NCBI GenBank assembly: GCA_019614645.1
Contig: JABWDB010000002.1
Coordinates: 13,057,501-13,121,500 of the forward strand
From: Stratiolaelaps scimitus
Taxonomy: Eukaryota; Arthropoda; Arachnida; Mesostigmata; Laelapidae
Direction: 5' to 3'
DNA length: 64,000 nucleotides
Within the stretch, counting starts at the first letter, position 1, and every line of letters starts with the position of its first letter. The notes beneath the pieces are model-generated. The model made no database searches. It worked only from the letters and a program-made list of their open reading frames with translations, and was not told the DNA's origin. Positions 1-11,922 of this stretch are shown here, one piece after another. The position numbers and the translations under genes were made by a program.

Positions 1-1200
1 GTATATACAAAGCTGTCCAAAGCCTAGACCGACATCTCCCTTAGCTCGACTTATATCGCTGAATAAGTGAGCGAGCGGTAGCCCAGACGCGAGGCAAATC
101 CTTCCCAGCACATTCTCGTTTCGCTATTCCACATAGGTACTGACATCGTCCGTGGTGTTAGCGGGTTACGCGACAACGGGCCAGCTGCCCACTGAGACTC
201 CAACAAGAGCTGGCCCAGGAGACCTTCTGTCTGGGCTTAGACCGTTCGGAAAAGGAACGTCTTAGTCGAGCCGCCTAACATTCAGCGTTCTGTCGTACCG
301 TCAAGAGACTTGACTTTACCAGATTGACCTCACAAGTCTCCGCAGGACGGTTGTACCAGTATCACAAAACCCTCGCGGGGTATTAAGGAGACAACCTTAC
401 CCTTCACAATAGCACCTCTGCTTACTTGGCCGCTTCACTTTTTTTCACTCTCTACGGAGAGGACTTTATTGGTGCTAGTGGAAGCTGCATGAGGGACGTC
501 TTGTTTGACCCTTGTGCGGGGGCTTAGGGCGTAATTCACATTCAGAATTTTGACTGCCTTTGGAAGAGCTACACACCGCTTGTCCGACTCAACGCCGGTT
601 GCTTTTTATCAAGATGTCTCTCATGATACAGGTGTCGTCCGTTGTAAGTTATTTGACAAGATATTTTATGAAATGGTTATAGTCTGACTACCGTGCCTCT
701 GCGACTCTGTCCGTGTTCATCAAGACGACGAGTACGGTCCGCCACGTCAGCTTGGAACGGCTAATTGAAATCTTGAAATATACATAAATAAGAGCAAGCG
801 TTAGCGATCTCAAGGAGCTTTTCAAAGTTGAGGGACACATCTTCAAACTGAGTGTATGCTGGAGTTCGCTGAGCAAACATGAAGAGCCAATCTGTGTGCG
901 CACCCTCTCTCGAAGGACTTCTTGCTAGTGCTGTTCAATTAAAGAGAACCGATTTTGAATAAAACAATTGACGTTAGCGCATGGTCCAACAGTGCGCGTG
1001 GCAATGTTGGTAGCTCCGCCGTGGGTACATATATTATAGTTAGGTAAGGGTCTATTTGACCTTCGTTTTCTCATTTACGCCGCTTGATCTAGCTTAGAAA
1101 AGTCAAAATTAACAACGAGACAATAGAAATATACGCAATTCATCTGCATTCGCCACCATCATGTTCACTCTTGCACTCTTTCGGACTACCACTTAATTTG
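1..1200. other. Unassigned region, no gene recognised
   Basis: No recognisable gene. One plus frame runs from about 170 to 633 with only three stops before its end (276, 384, 525), and part of the complementary strand near 690-900 is also open. That could be an old pseudogene on either strand or chance. The second half is AT-rich. I see no repeat array here. Confidence 0.5.
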
Positions 1201-2370
1201 GCAACACTGCTGTGCGACACACTCGTATCATGCTTCGACAATGCCTCAGAAGAGCAGCTATTTTAGATCCTGTCGGTGGCCGCTGTGAGGGTTTGAGTCG
1301 AGTACGGCGTACGTGGTTTATGGTTCCGTTTGCTGAGGGTCATGCTTCCGACCGAAAGAGCAGTAGTGAGGCAACGACGTTACCACCGCCACCGGTGCCA
1401 TGCCATTCCGTTTCATGGAGCCCACGGCGATCGTTCCACGGCGATGACGACGACCACCTCGGTGATGATAGTGACGAGCACGAGGAGGACGACAACGACC
1501 ACGAGAACGCGCGGAATGGACGAATCGGAGATCGAGAGGGCTGGCTGGAGGGCTGACCGGTTGGTCCCTCCTGAGAGCTAACCGGAGCAAAACCGTACGA
1601 ACGACAAATCGAGAGAAAGAGAAGGATGACGAGGATGATGACGACGACGATGAGGAGAACTGGGATGATGCGCGCGTTCGCGGCCAAAGTAGAGAAACGA
1701 TGGAGCGATTCTCTGCATCGGAGCAGCAGATGGGCAGCACAGCGTGCGATGGGATGGCGTGCCTAATTACGTCCCTGCCTCCTCTCATTCGTTCAACTCT
1801 ATCCACCTTATCTGGTTCTCGCTGGTTTCTCCAGCCCTGCTGGATCCTCTCCTTTGCACACGCTTCTCATCATCTTGGGGTACGGACGCGGCTGTTGCTG
1901 CCGCCGCCGCCACTACTGCTGCTCCTGCCTTCCACGTACGGCGTTCGTCATGCTTCTTTCCAGGTCCCCTCTGGCCGTGCCGCTTTCCCAACCGCGCTCA
2001 TCTTTCTGTTTCTTTCGTACGTTGGTCTGTATGATGGTTGGTCGGTTGGTACGTCGGTCCATCTGTCCGTTCTGTCGTTCGTTCGTTCGCTCATTCGCTT
2101 GTCGGTCCTCATCTTTCTCCAGCTTTGCAATGCTCCAATAGAAGTCAGCAGGCAGGCAGCCAGCGTGTGTCGGCCTGGCTGCCCAGAGCTGGGTGGGAGT
2201 CGTGGCTGAAGAATGAGAAGAGAGACAGGGACATAGACAGAGACACAGAGAGCGAGAGAGAGATCGCAGTACGGGTTTATGGGTGGTCCTTTGGTAGCTC
2301 ATGGGAGAGCTACTGAGAACCAACTGAATTCTCTCTATTTCTCTCCCACTTTTTCTCTCCTTTTCTCTTT

Positions 2371-2392
2371 CTATATCTATCTATATCTATCT
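2371..2392. repeat. Short tandem repeat, 10-bp unit CTATATCTAT
   Basis: Two perfect copies of a 10-bp unit plus a partial third, next to a pyrimidine-rich tract. Confidence 0.8.
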
Positions 2393-2876
2393 CGGGGCCC
2401 CTCTGTGTGTCCCTTCCGTGTCCCTTTCTCCTCCGTTCCCGGTGTCGGAGTACCCCACGGACGAGCGCCCTACGGATATCCAGCTGGGGAAGCATGAAGG
2501 CAAGCAGCCAGCCAGGCATCTATCTTCTGCCTTTTTTCATCATCGCTGCGATCACCACCGCACACAGCGCCAGCCAGCCTGATAGTGGTGCTGGAAAGCG
2601 AATCCATATGCTGGTGCATGTCTGGTCGGTACACGTTCCAACCCGACGAAGCCGGCAGCTTGAAGCTGTTCCAACAGAACAGGTAGCAAACGAAACGTAG
2701 AGCGAACATCTGAAGCCGGCCCGAGCATTCCCGACCCGTTTCTAGTGGTAGCGGTCCAAGCATACATTTAGCTATAAACTTCATATCTATCTCTCTATCC
2801 GACTATCTGCTGCCTGTAGGCTGTAGGTTTCTGGTTCACAAAATGTTCCTTCATCTACCAGTGATCCATTCGCTGG

Positions 2877-2898
2877 TTCGTTCGTTCGTTCGTTCGTT
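2877..2898. repeat. (TTCG)n tetranucleotide microsatellite
   Basis: Five consecutive TTCG units. A shorter, less perfect GTTC run lies near 2077-2090. Confidence 0.85.
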
Positions 2899-4480
2899 TT
2901 GCTACTGCTGTCTTGGAGTAAAGCGCAAGCAGTGACACACACACTGCTGCTCCTCGACGGGAGCGCTAAGTAACGCTAGGGCCCAATCTGCCTGTTTTTC
3001 TGATTTCTGTATGTCTGTTTGTCCGCCAATCGGTCGTAGTGCGAGCTCGCCCACTTTCCGTTTGGCAGCAGGGAGAGAGCGGATGCCGGTCGAGCAACGC
3101 GGAGCCGCCTCGGTTGGGATTTGTACTCGGGGACGTAGGAAAGTGAGTGGTAGATCTATACCTACATAGGAACACAGCGAAGTAGGGCGAGGAGGAGGAA
3201 GAGGATGAAGAGGGCGACGTAGAAGGCAAACTTCTTACTCGCTCTGCCAGGGAGGTGTTGGGGGCTAAGGGGAGCCGGAGCAGACAGTGGAGGGATTGAG
3301 GGGAGGCGATGTCCACGGGGGTTGGGATTTGGACTAGGGGTGTGGGAGAGTATGTAGAGAAATGAGAACTAATGGGAAAGAGGAGAGGGAGGATATCCAC
3401 GGAAACTGGACGAGGGAGATGTCTCGTTTCGTCATGGTTGACGTGCTCAGATGATGAGTGGAAAAAGCAAAGAGACGCAGTGCACGGGACTTTGGCGCGC
3501 GGCTCGGATTCAATTTCATCAACAGCAGCCATAGCAGCAGCAGCAGCATCACCACCACCATCGCATCGGGAGCTGCTGAAAAGGAATGTGAGTAGCGGAG
3601 CACGGCAGCGGTCATCGTTGCCACTGCCGGCAGCGCCGCCACCGCCGCCGCTTTCGCTGCAGCGCTATACCTCTCATTACGTCTATGAGGTTCGGTGCGT
3701 CCTTCAGTGCTCGGTGAGCTCCTCAGTGCTGCTCTTCAATCCTCTTCGCACAGATCCTTCGCCCCAACTCGCGCTTTGGTTCCGGGGCCTCGCAGACGGT
3801 ACGCGATTGGTGGAGCACGCTGTGTACCGTCGGCGCACACGGGACGAGTCGGGTGCTTCATATCTCCACGTCAGTTATCAGCAGAGATGGGATCCGTTGC
3901 AACCTTCTCAAAGAATATAATACACACATACATAGACACACTCGCGGAGGGGTATGCGTGCGCGTGGTCGCGGGTTCATGGACAGCAGTGAGTGGCTGAG
4001 CAAAACCACGCATCTGCGAGAGCTGGCCATCACCTGGACATCCTTTGGAGAAGGGGACGAATCAGGGGCCGTATACTCGAGGATATGATAGGATAGGGTC
4101 CCTCCTGGAAAACGCAACTGTCGCTGGCGCTGTCAGTCGATTATCTGCAGCTATCTCAACAGACACGATGAAGAATGACGACAACGACAGTTACGACAAA
4201 GCCGAAGCACGGAAGCAAATGAAGACGACTGGCACGATCCCGACGCTATGTTGGGAGTGCCTGCAGTCTGTAGCATTCGAGCGCGCGCATGCTACTACAG
4301 AGAGAGTAGCCCCCTCCCCCCTATTTTTCTCTTTTCCGAAGCGCGGTTAGAACGCTCCGTTCCGTGCCGACATCCGCCATCCGACCGTTCCCCGTGGACC
4401 CGTTCGTCCCTCGCTCTTGCTCCACCAATGGCTGCGTTTGGTATGCACATCACGCACAATACAAACGGCTAGAGTAGAGG

Positions 4481-4511
<31 letters not shown>

Positions 4512-4512
4512 G
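4481..4512. repeat. (GA)n microsatellite
   Basis: Nearly perfect GA dinucleotide run in the right part of GC-rich block 1. Confidence 0.9.
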
Positions 4513-5833
4513 AGAGCGCGGAGAAAAAGAGAAAGCGAACTACTAAAGTACCTAGACTAGAGTGGCTCACATGTGAGTTGAGAGGAACGGACGACCAGTG
4601 CGTATGAGGCAGTTCCAGGGGACGTTCTTGGGGATCCCTCGCGGTGGCGGAACTGTAACGGAGAGAAGCTACACCAAGGGAAGGAGGGGCGAAATAGCGG
4701 ACGAGGCGAAGTGGAGCGACGCGTCCGCAGTAACGACAGCAGCAGCAGCGGATACTCGTCGAGCACAGCAAGCAGCAAACACCGCTGGACGGGTTTGCTC
4801 GGTCGCAATTCTCGACGGATTGCTAATTGCTAGACGTGATCATCTTTGAAATGATAATGTTTCCATTCCATTTGAAGGTTAGCGACGACGACGACGAGAC
4901 GGGAGAGGGATTCCGGAGACACGTCCGCGACAAGCTCCGAGATGAGCCGAGCACAGCTTTCGAATGTGGCAGGGCGCCATAGGTGGAGAACTGCGATCTC
5001 CACTTTTATATAATCTCTTCAGGGGTGATCGGGCATTGCGGTTAGACTTGGGCAAGTGACGTCCGATCTCCTATAATCTATATCATAGTGTATGTGAAGG
5101 CCTCGATATCCCGGCTGTCTAGTAAATATGTCTAATGATGTTAACGGCCTTGGTGAAACATCGCTTTACAATTGCAACCACCCAGAACTCAAACGGGGCT
5201 ACATATCATATCGGGGCTATATATGTAGTGCTATATATCGAGCCACCAGCCCCCGTTACAGATAACGACGAATCTAACTATGCTTCAGTGTCATTCAGTC
5301 GCATCAAGATTCAGTGAAATAATAATTCCGATTTGTTTTATCTTCAGCTTATCCAAATCGGCCATTCATTCACATAAGGCCTTAGTGAGTAGTAGTGACA
5401 GTACGGGCGCATCATACCCGAAAGCAGTTGTACCGTTAACGTTAAATGTTGGCTGTAAGCCAGCCAACGTCCATGTCACTGTCCCTGCGGTTTCTCCCAA
5501 CGCCTGCCCTAAGGCCATCGTCCTGGATAACCTCACCCATACGAATGATCACCTTGTAGCCACTGTCCAGATCGGGGTTCCGTAAATCAGTAAAGAAATC
5601 AGCAGCGCAGAGAAAGGACACTCAAGTCCGTTGAGAGATTCCTGCGAGAAGCAAGGACAAGTGTCGAAAGGCAATTCCTGAATGAATGGTCGCACTCGGA
5701 AACGTCAAACAACGATACTGTGGTTCCGCTCTTCATATTTACTTGCAGCTGGACGTTGTTAAGTTTGCATTCGTACTTCTGGGGGTATAGTGAGAAAACT
5801 TGCAAAAGCTTTCATGAGACATTATTTTTGCAG

Positions 5834-5926
5834 CGTGGATTCAAGGAATTCACCTTGAGTGGCTCTCGGCTGTTCAAGCCGATCATCGGGCCGCAGAATG
5901 GAACATTTCGGCTTGAAGCAGAATAG
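5834..5926 (+). CDS. Candidate terminal exon, unknown product
   Basis: A T-rich tract ending in TTTTTGCAG (up to 5833) resembles a 3' splice site. It is followed by 30 codons in frame to a TAG at 5924-5926, with the motif GSRLFKP in the middle. Only the splice-like border and the open frame support it. No homologue is recognised and no matching upstream exon was found. It could be chance, since short open segments after a CAG are frequent. Confidence 0.12.
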   Translation, partial: RGFKEFTLSGSRLFKPIIGPQNGTFRLEAE

Positions 5927-6380
5927 AGAAGAGGGTATACATTACGCAAACGATATTTCGCCAGTATTGGTGAAAGATATAAAACCATGAAGGAGATTGA
6001 GCAAGGTCGCCCGCTCTAACTGTGCCAGAAACGATGTTTGATATCGCCTTTTTTTGTTATATTATATACGTATGTATCGCATTTATTTGTTTATTTCCGG
6101 ATGCACTGATGGACAATCACTTCATTGCAAGGAGTGTTATGGCCCATATTCAGGGGACGATCATAGAGTAATATACGGTCTGAGCCTCAACTATTACACA
6201 CCTGACCCCGCATTGTTTCGCGAGTAGACACAGTTTTGTTTTATTAAATGCAGCCCTCTAACACTTTGTCTTTGCCAAGCCTAGCGAAAATTTGGACGAG
6301 TTTAACATTAGGACACGATATCCAGCATCCGGGCAACGGCCTGCCATACGATGACGTATAAATATTATACATTTTTACTC

Positions 6381-6406
6381 TATATATATATATATATATA
6401 TATATA
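6381..6406. repeat. (TA)n microsatellite
   Basis: Perfect TA run of 13 units in an AT-rich spacer. Confidence 0.95.
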
Positions 6407-6676
6407 AAGTGAAATGTAGATGCGCTAGCTGGAGGTCCGAATGACTTCGTACAGATACAGACCCACGATGCTTCGAAGAAACAGGGACTCTGCTCTGAAA
6501 ACTGCTTCGATTGGGAAAACATCTTTATCGACATGCGTGTTCACGAGTGACGTGATAAACCAGTTGCTGCTGCTGGCTTTCGCATCCACATACACGGTTA
6601 TTTCGACGAACGTGGATTAACACGGTTTTTTTTTGTTAGCATCACAATTATAATAACACTCGCCATATTTAGACAG

Positions 6677-6774
6677 TCATCTATAGGGCGTTACCGATCG
6701 TTTACCACCACGTGAGTTCCTGGTGGCCTTCCAGCCTAGCTGTGTATCTTTGAGGTAGGTAGTGTAACGAAAAT
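6677..6774 (-). CDS. Candidate terminal exon, unknown product
   Basis: On the minus strand GGTTTTTGCAG (from 6785 down to 6775) resembles a good 3' splice site. From 6774 downward the frame that uses two bases of a split codon is open for 31 codons to TGA at 6677-6679. It fits in phase after the candidate exon at 8996-9076, which leaves one base. Another frame, offset by one, is also open for more than 20 codons, which shows how little an open segment of this length proves. No family is recognised. Confidence 0.12.
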
Positions 6775-6860
6775 CTGCAAAAACCGACTTACAAGCTGCT
6801 AAACGCCTAAATATACACGGCATGACATAGAGTCACATTTAATACCTGTACACATATATA

Positions 6861-6874
6861 TGTGTGTGTGTGTG
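6861..6874. repeat. (TG)n microsatellite
   Basis: Short TG run preceded by a CACATATATA stretch. Confidence 0.85.
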
Positions 6875-6967
6875 GGGCGGATAGTTGAGTTCGTATGTGT
6901 GGATATAGACGCTAATATAATTAGTGTTTGTTACGCACCACATTTGCCGTCAATGGCTTTCCGGACG

Positions 6968-7008
<41 letters not shown>
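6968..7008. repeat. (CT)n microsatellite
   Basis: About 20 CT units with single interruptions, lying just outside the left edge of GC-rich block 2. Confidence 0.95.
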
Positions 7009-7013
<5 letters not shown>

Positions 7014-7210
7014 CCCGCTATCGGAGCCATCTATCTGTCACTGGACCTGGCCGTCTGGCGCCGACTGAGCTGATGGGCTAAGTATCGTCAGCCGATTAGT
7101 CGGACAGGTCCCCGTAGTGGCCTGCGATCACAGGCCATTCTCTGCCCCCGGTCGCTGAGCTTGGCACTGGCAAGTGTTACGTGCTAACGAATAGGAAGGG
7201 TTGTGCAGGC

Positions 7211-7250
7211 GTGTTTGTGTGTATCTCTGTGTGTGTGTGTGTGTATGTGT
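7211..7250. repeat. (GT)n microsatellite
   Basis: Imperfect GT run with a perfect core around 7229-7244. Confidence 0.85.
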
Positions 7251-7894
7251 ATATAAGCTCGTTCTATCGCCATCTATAAGCTGTCCCAGCTATCGTCGCT
7301 ATAATAATCATAATATTAATCATAATAACATCCATATCTGTTGAGCCGCTGGACGATCGTGGTGAACGGCCAAAGCAGTGAGACCGAGAGCGAGAGAGAG
7401 AATATCCCCAGGACGATTTCCACCGGCACTGCTCCGTCACCTCCGTTGCCGCCGCCATCTTCGTCAGTGCCGAGCGTCGGACGCTGCGAGGGATGCGACT
7501 GGCAACGCAGGGAGCGCCCCGCGGCGCTCTACGCCTTCTGTTCTCCGCTTTCCCTATTTCCGGATAGACAGAACTCGCGTGTGGGACGACGAAGCGCTAT
7601 ATCCCCTCAATTACCCCCTGCTGCCGCCCCCCGACGTTACCGCTTCCACTACTCAATGCGCGGTGCTTCGTCCCGTCCGCATGCAGCTAACACACACCTA
7701 ACTGCCGACGACCCGAGCGGCGACTGCGGCCCGTCGAGAGGCGGGGGTTGCCGACCAGCCAGCCAGAACCCAGCTATCGTTTCCTCGTGCTTTGCTGCTA
7801 TATACCATCATCACTGCTCGCATCATCGCGCCACTATAACGTCTACTACTACTAACTGGAAGTACCCCCGTGGGACGGCGACGACGACGACAGC

Positions 7895-7908
7895 GGGGGG
7901 GGGGGGGG
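7895..7908. repeat. Poly(G) run, 14 G
   Basis: Fourteen consecutive G on the plus strand, directly after an ACG trinucleotide run. A tract of this kind can form intermolecular G-quadruplexes and is prone to assembly error. Confidence 0.95.
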
Positions 7909-8995
7909 CATGGAAGATGGCACCCGACCCCAGAATATTGAGGGAAATGCGAGAAGCGGCGCGGCACGAGCTGTTGCGCTGCTCCTCAGTTACTGTGTAC
8001 GAGAGGAGGGGGCGCTCAGGCCGACCAGGCACGAACGTCCAGTGGCCGTTGCTCCCGCAGCTCCGTGTGTATCGTTGGTCGTCTATCCGCTGACCGGCCG
8101 GCCGTCCGTCACACAAAGAAGAACTCATTTGAGATGAGCCAAACCGCGCCGTTGCGGTCCCGACCCTAGCTTGTCGGCGGAGCAGAGACGTATTCGGAGA
8201 TCTCGGGCCTTCTGCAGTGGGGGCCGGACGAGTGGAACGGAGGGAAACTGTGGCTGAGAAACTATGTGTGAGAGATGGAGACATTTATGATATGTTGGGG
8301 GCTCAGCAGTAACCAGTAGTATTACTGGTAGCTGGCACGCCAGCGACGATGATGGCTGGGCGAAAGAGGGCGGCTCGACGGCGAGACCGAGCCTAGGAGG
8401 ATCCCACTGTTGTCCGGCATCAAGTGGAGTCCTGCGGCGCCAAAAATTATGCAATGACAAAGCAAGGGAACGGGGAGCCATGGATAGCAAGATGGAGGAA
8501 GAGAGAGAAAGAGATTGACCGATTGACACAATATTAACTAGAGACGGGTGCCATCGAGGCAGGCGTATCCCAACACTACAGGCCAATGTTCCAGTACTGA
8601 TTGAGTTATAATAAGTCGCGGAACAGACATTGAAAGGGCGGAGAGTTTTTGCGGATAGAGAAACGCAGTCAATATGATATCGACCTAGGCTTGAGAAACC
8701 CGTTTTGAGCCAAAAAGTTCTATGCTCTTTGTTACACAGCGAATGTAGTAAAATTCTTTTTTTGTTAATCTTTGCAATCACTCGTTTTATAATAACTAGT
8801 GTATGCGACTCATTGACGCAGTGTATAATTGTTTTTCATGATACATTATATATATATAGATATATTATTGTTGGTGTATTCTAGTCTGAATCTAAGCCTG
8901 TCTTTCCTGCCAGCGAGCACTTTTCGCGATGCCAATATCATCTACGAAATAGCTGACCTTTTCCTTTTTTTTTTTGAGGAGGAAATTTTCCTCAC

Positions 8996-9076
8996 CTTTT
9001 CCTAGAAGCGTCTTATTGTCTCTATGGACTACGTGATCACGTGGAATGAGCTGCACGAATCTACTCATTAGACGAA
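8996..9076 (-). CDS. Candidate internal exon, unknown product
   Basis: Minus-strand 81-bp segment bordered by ATTCAG (acceptor-like, upstream at 9082-9077) and GTGAGG (donor-like, 8995-8990). Read as two bases, 26 codons and one base, it is open and includes the motif RFVQLIPRD. It is phase-compatible with the candidate at 14707-14776, which leaves one base. The acceptor pyrimidine tract is only moderate. No family is recognised, and conservation evidence is needed before treating this as a gene. Confidence 0.15.
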
Positions 9077-9189
9077 CTGAATGAACAGATTCCCATAAAA
9101 TCATTAAATCGTGATGTTCGCAGGAATTGAGAAGTACGAGATTTTCACTCGTTTTGTTGATGTGGTGCATTTGGCTGGATTTACAATCG

Positions 9190-9208
9190 GCAGCAGCAGC
9201 AGCAGCAG
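9190..9208. repeat. (GCA)n microsatellite
   Basis: Six GCA units. Confidence 0.9.
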
Positions 9209-9439
9209 AAGTAACCAGCGAGGCGTTTGTATTAGATCTCTTTGTACGTTGACAGGTGTCCGTCTGTCTTATATGTATCACTCTATCTCTGGTCGCTCAA
9301 GTATATTGGCAAGTTTATGGAATGCACATGTCTCGCGTTTGAGTAGCTTTACTCGTCTACCAAGTAGGAGGAGTGACATTAACAGCTCCAGCACTACGGA
9401 ATGATCGTGGATGACTGCTTTTATGGCCTGGCAGTGCTA

Positions 9440-9458
9440 CCGCCGCCGCCGCCGCCGC
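9440..9458. repeat. (CCG)n microsatellite
   Basis: Six CCG units at the left edge of GC-rich block 3. Confidence 0.9.
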
Positions 9459-9772
9459 ACAGCTGTATAGACAGGAAGAACGGGGCCGTGATGGGGCCTA
9501 AAGGGTGTGGATAGAGAGAGAGTGAAAGAGGTCTTCGAGTTCTGCTGGCGAGTGGTTTACTGATGCTGGTAATAGTGGCGAATCGACTTCGCTCATCATC
9601 TGTCTGCTGGCTATTTAGTGGGTGGACTGACCCACTCGATCTACGAAGCGGGGCGAGACATATCCAAGAGGTCCTGCTGCTGCTACTGTTGCCGCCACGG
9701 CCCGATTCTGCATGACTCTCGCCTCCCGGCATCCGCAGACCCGGCAAGGGCAGAAGCTGCCGCGATTACCCT

Positions 9773-9979
9773 CTAAGCATTGGTGTCGGTAACTTGCATT
9801 GACGTCGAGGAGCCAGCCGTAGCTGGCTCGCTCAACGGATGGGCGGACGTTTCCACCACCATAGGCTTCTCACTGCTGCTGGAGCCAGTAGCTTCAAGGG
9901 TGTAGACGACTGAGGCCGCAAGGCCAAAGAGGACAAGAGGGAATCTACCCTTAGAGACATCCATGACTATGGGACACAT
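9773..9979 (-). CDS. Candidate small protein or terminal exon with one hydrophobic helix
   Basis: Minus-strand open frame of 68 codons ending at 9773. A basic start (VSKGRF) is followed by a hydrophobic stretch (LVLFGLAASVVYTL) and a Ser/Thr/Glu-rich tail, so a single membrane helix is possible. A second frame, 10176-9967, overlaps its start with a one-frame offset and could be a preceding exon or a frameshifted continuation. No convincing splice pair joins the two in phase. No family is recognised, and the frame may be chance in GC-rich DNA. Confidence 0.15.
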   Translation of the reverse strand: MCPIVMDVSKGRFPLVLFGLAASVVYTLEATGSSSSEKPMVVETSAHPLSEPATAGSSTSMQVTDTNA

Positions 9980-11904
9980 GTGTAGTTGGGGTAGGCGACT
10001 AAAATAGTAGTCTTATACTGGTCGGCAGCCTTCCCGACCCTTGGCAGCAAAGGCAAAGGCGCAACGAGTTCCTTCTTGCTCTGCTGCAAACGAGCGAGGA
10101 AGCGACAGAGAGAGAACTCCGTCCCCACATGGCCATACCACACTCGGTGGAAATCACGCTCCTTGACAGCCGGCATCTTCTAGCTCCCTTCTCGCCCGAC
10201 TCCTCTTCGGCCGAGCTCACGGAGCAAGCCCGAAGAGGACAAAACAAAAGCAATGCACATCTCCTTGCTCGATGCCGAAGGACGCCCCCGAGGTCCAAGC
10301 CTTCCCTGGCCGGCTGCCCGTGGTGCTACTGCCCACGACCAAGAGGCTGAGTGGCGGCCGTTGCCGCTGACGGCGCCTGTGACCGTGGTAAAGGCCGCAT
10401 ACTGCCTCGGGTAGGAATCGTGCTACCAAGCCCCCCATGTACTGTTTTCTTCGACTCCTGTCGACTCGAGTATCCCCACGCCTGCTCGTCGATGAGAACA
10501 GTTGCCTTGCAGGATCGCCGCGAGCCAACCAGGCCTGCGAGATTTGCCAATGGAAGACAGCAACTGAGCCCCACCAGGCGTCGCGCAAGGTCAATATGGG
10601 ATACAGCGGACGATCGGGCCCATTCCATCCCTGCCTCTGTCGCGCCAATCTCAAGCGGCGACCGAGCTCACAGAGTGGCGTGACGACAATCTGGCGGGCG
10701 ACAGTAGTCATCAGCAGTGGGCCGACCCGTCGGGATCGTTTTAGGGTCTGCGGTGGCCTGGGTGGGTAACAGGAGCAGCCCCACTTTGACTGTGCTTGAT
10801 GCTGCACACTGCTGCTACGACTACAGCTGCTGCAATCGAGATGTATGCGTCGCCTAGTGCTGCTGATACTTCTGCTGTTGCTTCTGTTGCTGCCACCACC
10901 GTCGCTGCCGTTTCTGAAGATATGCCTCCTTCACTGTTCGTTCCCGTTACCCACACCCACATGTCTCCCCTCGCTGGCCCGTCCATATGGGGGGCAGCGA
11001 GAAGTCGAAGGGCGTCGTGATGTCTATCTTTTTACGAGGATGATTCGGAGGCGTGAGTGTGTATACTCCATCAGTGGTGGACATTGGTGCGCAGTAGCAA
11101 TTCGTAGAGACAACTCTATAAGCTAGGCTAACGCAGAGGTGGCGAGAGGACGAACGCGGATAGACGATAAACGAGAGAGAAAAATCAAATCTGGAACAGC
11201 AGCAAACGCCAGGCATAGAGGCAGACGGCGGGAAGGCGAAGCAGTGGCGCTTCCAGTTGCGTTCGCCACAGCCCCTGCGAACTGCTGACGTTGGGCGGTG
11301 GTCCATAGAGCCTCCGCTAGTGGATGGGACTTTGGCGATTTTTAGACGCGAGTCGGGCGTGCGCTCAACACCACAACCAACCGCAAGAAGAGCCAAGGGA
11401 AAGCCAGATGGTATCGGGACATGGTGCCCTTGCGTCACGCGGAATAGAGCGAGAGTAGAATCCAAGCGAGGCCAGTCAGTCAGGGCCTATTTCACATCTC
11501 CCGTTGGCACCCAGTCGGGTCTGCGGTTGTCTCTTTTCCACGCACTGCCCAGCGCACATCGGCTCTACAACATTCTCAATCTCAGCAGTCTCACGCCCCG
11601 CCTCCTCCGGGCGACGGGGTGATTTCTTCTTAGTTTTCTTTCTTCGCTCAGACTCCTCCTGTCTAACGCTTCCGTCCAGGCTTAACCAGCCAGCGGCCAG
11701 CGAGCTCAGGCAATTGGGCTTCGTCCGAGCTCTGACCGTTCTCGTTTCAGTGGTCTTCGGCGACAGCGAAGGCGGTGGCAGCCTCGACAGTTGCTGTGCT
11801 CGGCGCATGGTGTGGGCGGGCGTCGTCGCCGCCGCTCACTGTACGTTTCTACAATGAAGCAGCCACGTCAGCCTGCCCTGTCTGAGTCTGTTGGCTCTTC
11901 TAAC

Positions 11905-11922
11905 GCTGCTGCTGCTGCTGCT
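11905..11922. repeat. (GCT)n microsatellite
   Basis: Six perfect GCT units. Confidence 0.9.

Larger units (their letters stand above)
1201..4960. other. GC-rich low-complexity block 1
   Basis: GC-rich DNA with many GAC/GAG, TTCG, CTATAT and AGC runs. Open frames of 70-190 codons occur on both strands, often overlapping antisense (for example 1212-1556 plus against 1318-1806 minus; 2966-3532 minus against 3372-3920 plus). Their translations are rich in Ser, Arg and Pro and follow the simple repeats, so they look like by-products of low stop density. No family is recognised. Confidence 0.5.
4961..7080. other. AT-rich spacer with candidate terminal exons
   Basis: AT-rich DNA with TA, TG and CT microsatellites. 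An open plus frame of 101 codons lies at 5280-5585. The complementary strand from 5805 down to about 5440 is also mostly open after one change of frame, so strand and reality are undecided. Two possible terminal exons are listed separately. No protein family is recognised. Confidence 0.45.
7081..8480. other. GC-rich low-complexity block 2
   Basis: GC-rich block rich in CCG, ACG and CAT runs. The longest open frame, 7341-8093 plus (250 codons), starts inside an AT-rich TAATCAT run. It overlaps antisense frames of 153 and 218 codons (7823-8284 and 8125-8781 minus). All three translations are dominated by Arg, Ser and Pro and match no family known to me. I call none of them a gene. Confidence 0.45.
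8481..9420. other. AT-rich spacer
   Basis: AT-rich stretch with a small TATATA cluster near 8845-8865, an A/T homopolymer near 8965-8976 and a GCA run. It contains one candidate minus-strand exon, listed separately. Nothing else is recognised. Confidence 0.5.

Noticed and set aside
1..640. Possible ribosomal RNA segment at the left end
   Set aside because: I could not place it on any conserved rRNA core motif on either strand.
6775..6792. An 18-bp minus-strand stretch that starts GTAAGT and ends TTTTTGCAG, like a complete minute intron
   Set aside because: Eighteen bases is far too short for a normal animal intron. The sequence more likely contains a lone acceptor-like tract with a GTAAGT by chance.
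7341..8781. Open frames of 250, 153 and 218 codons on both strands of GC-rich block 2
   Set aside because: They overlap each other on both strands, follow simple repeats and show no known domain. They are best explained by low stop density.
10217..10807. 196-codon minus frame
   Set aside because: Two plus frames of 110 codons cover the same DNA, composition is Arg-rich, and no domain is visible.
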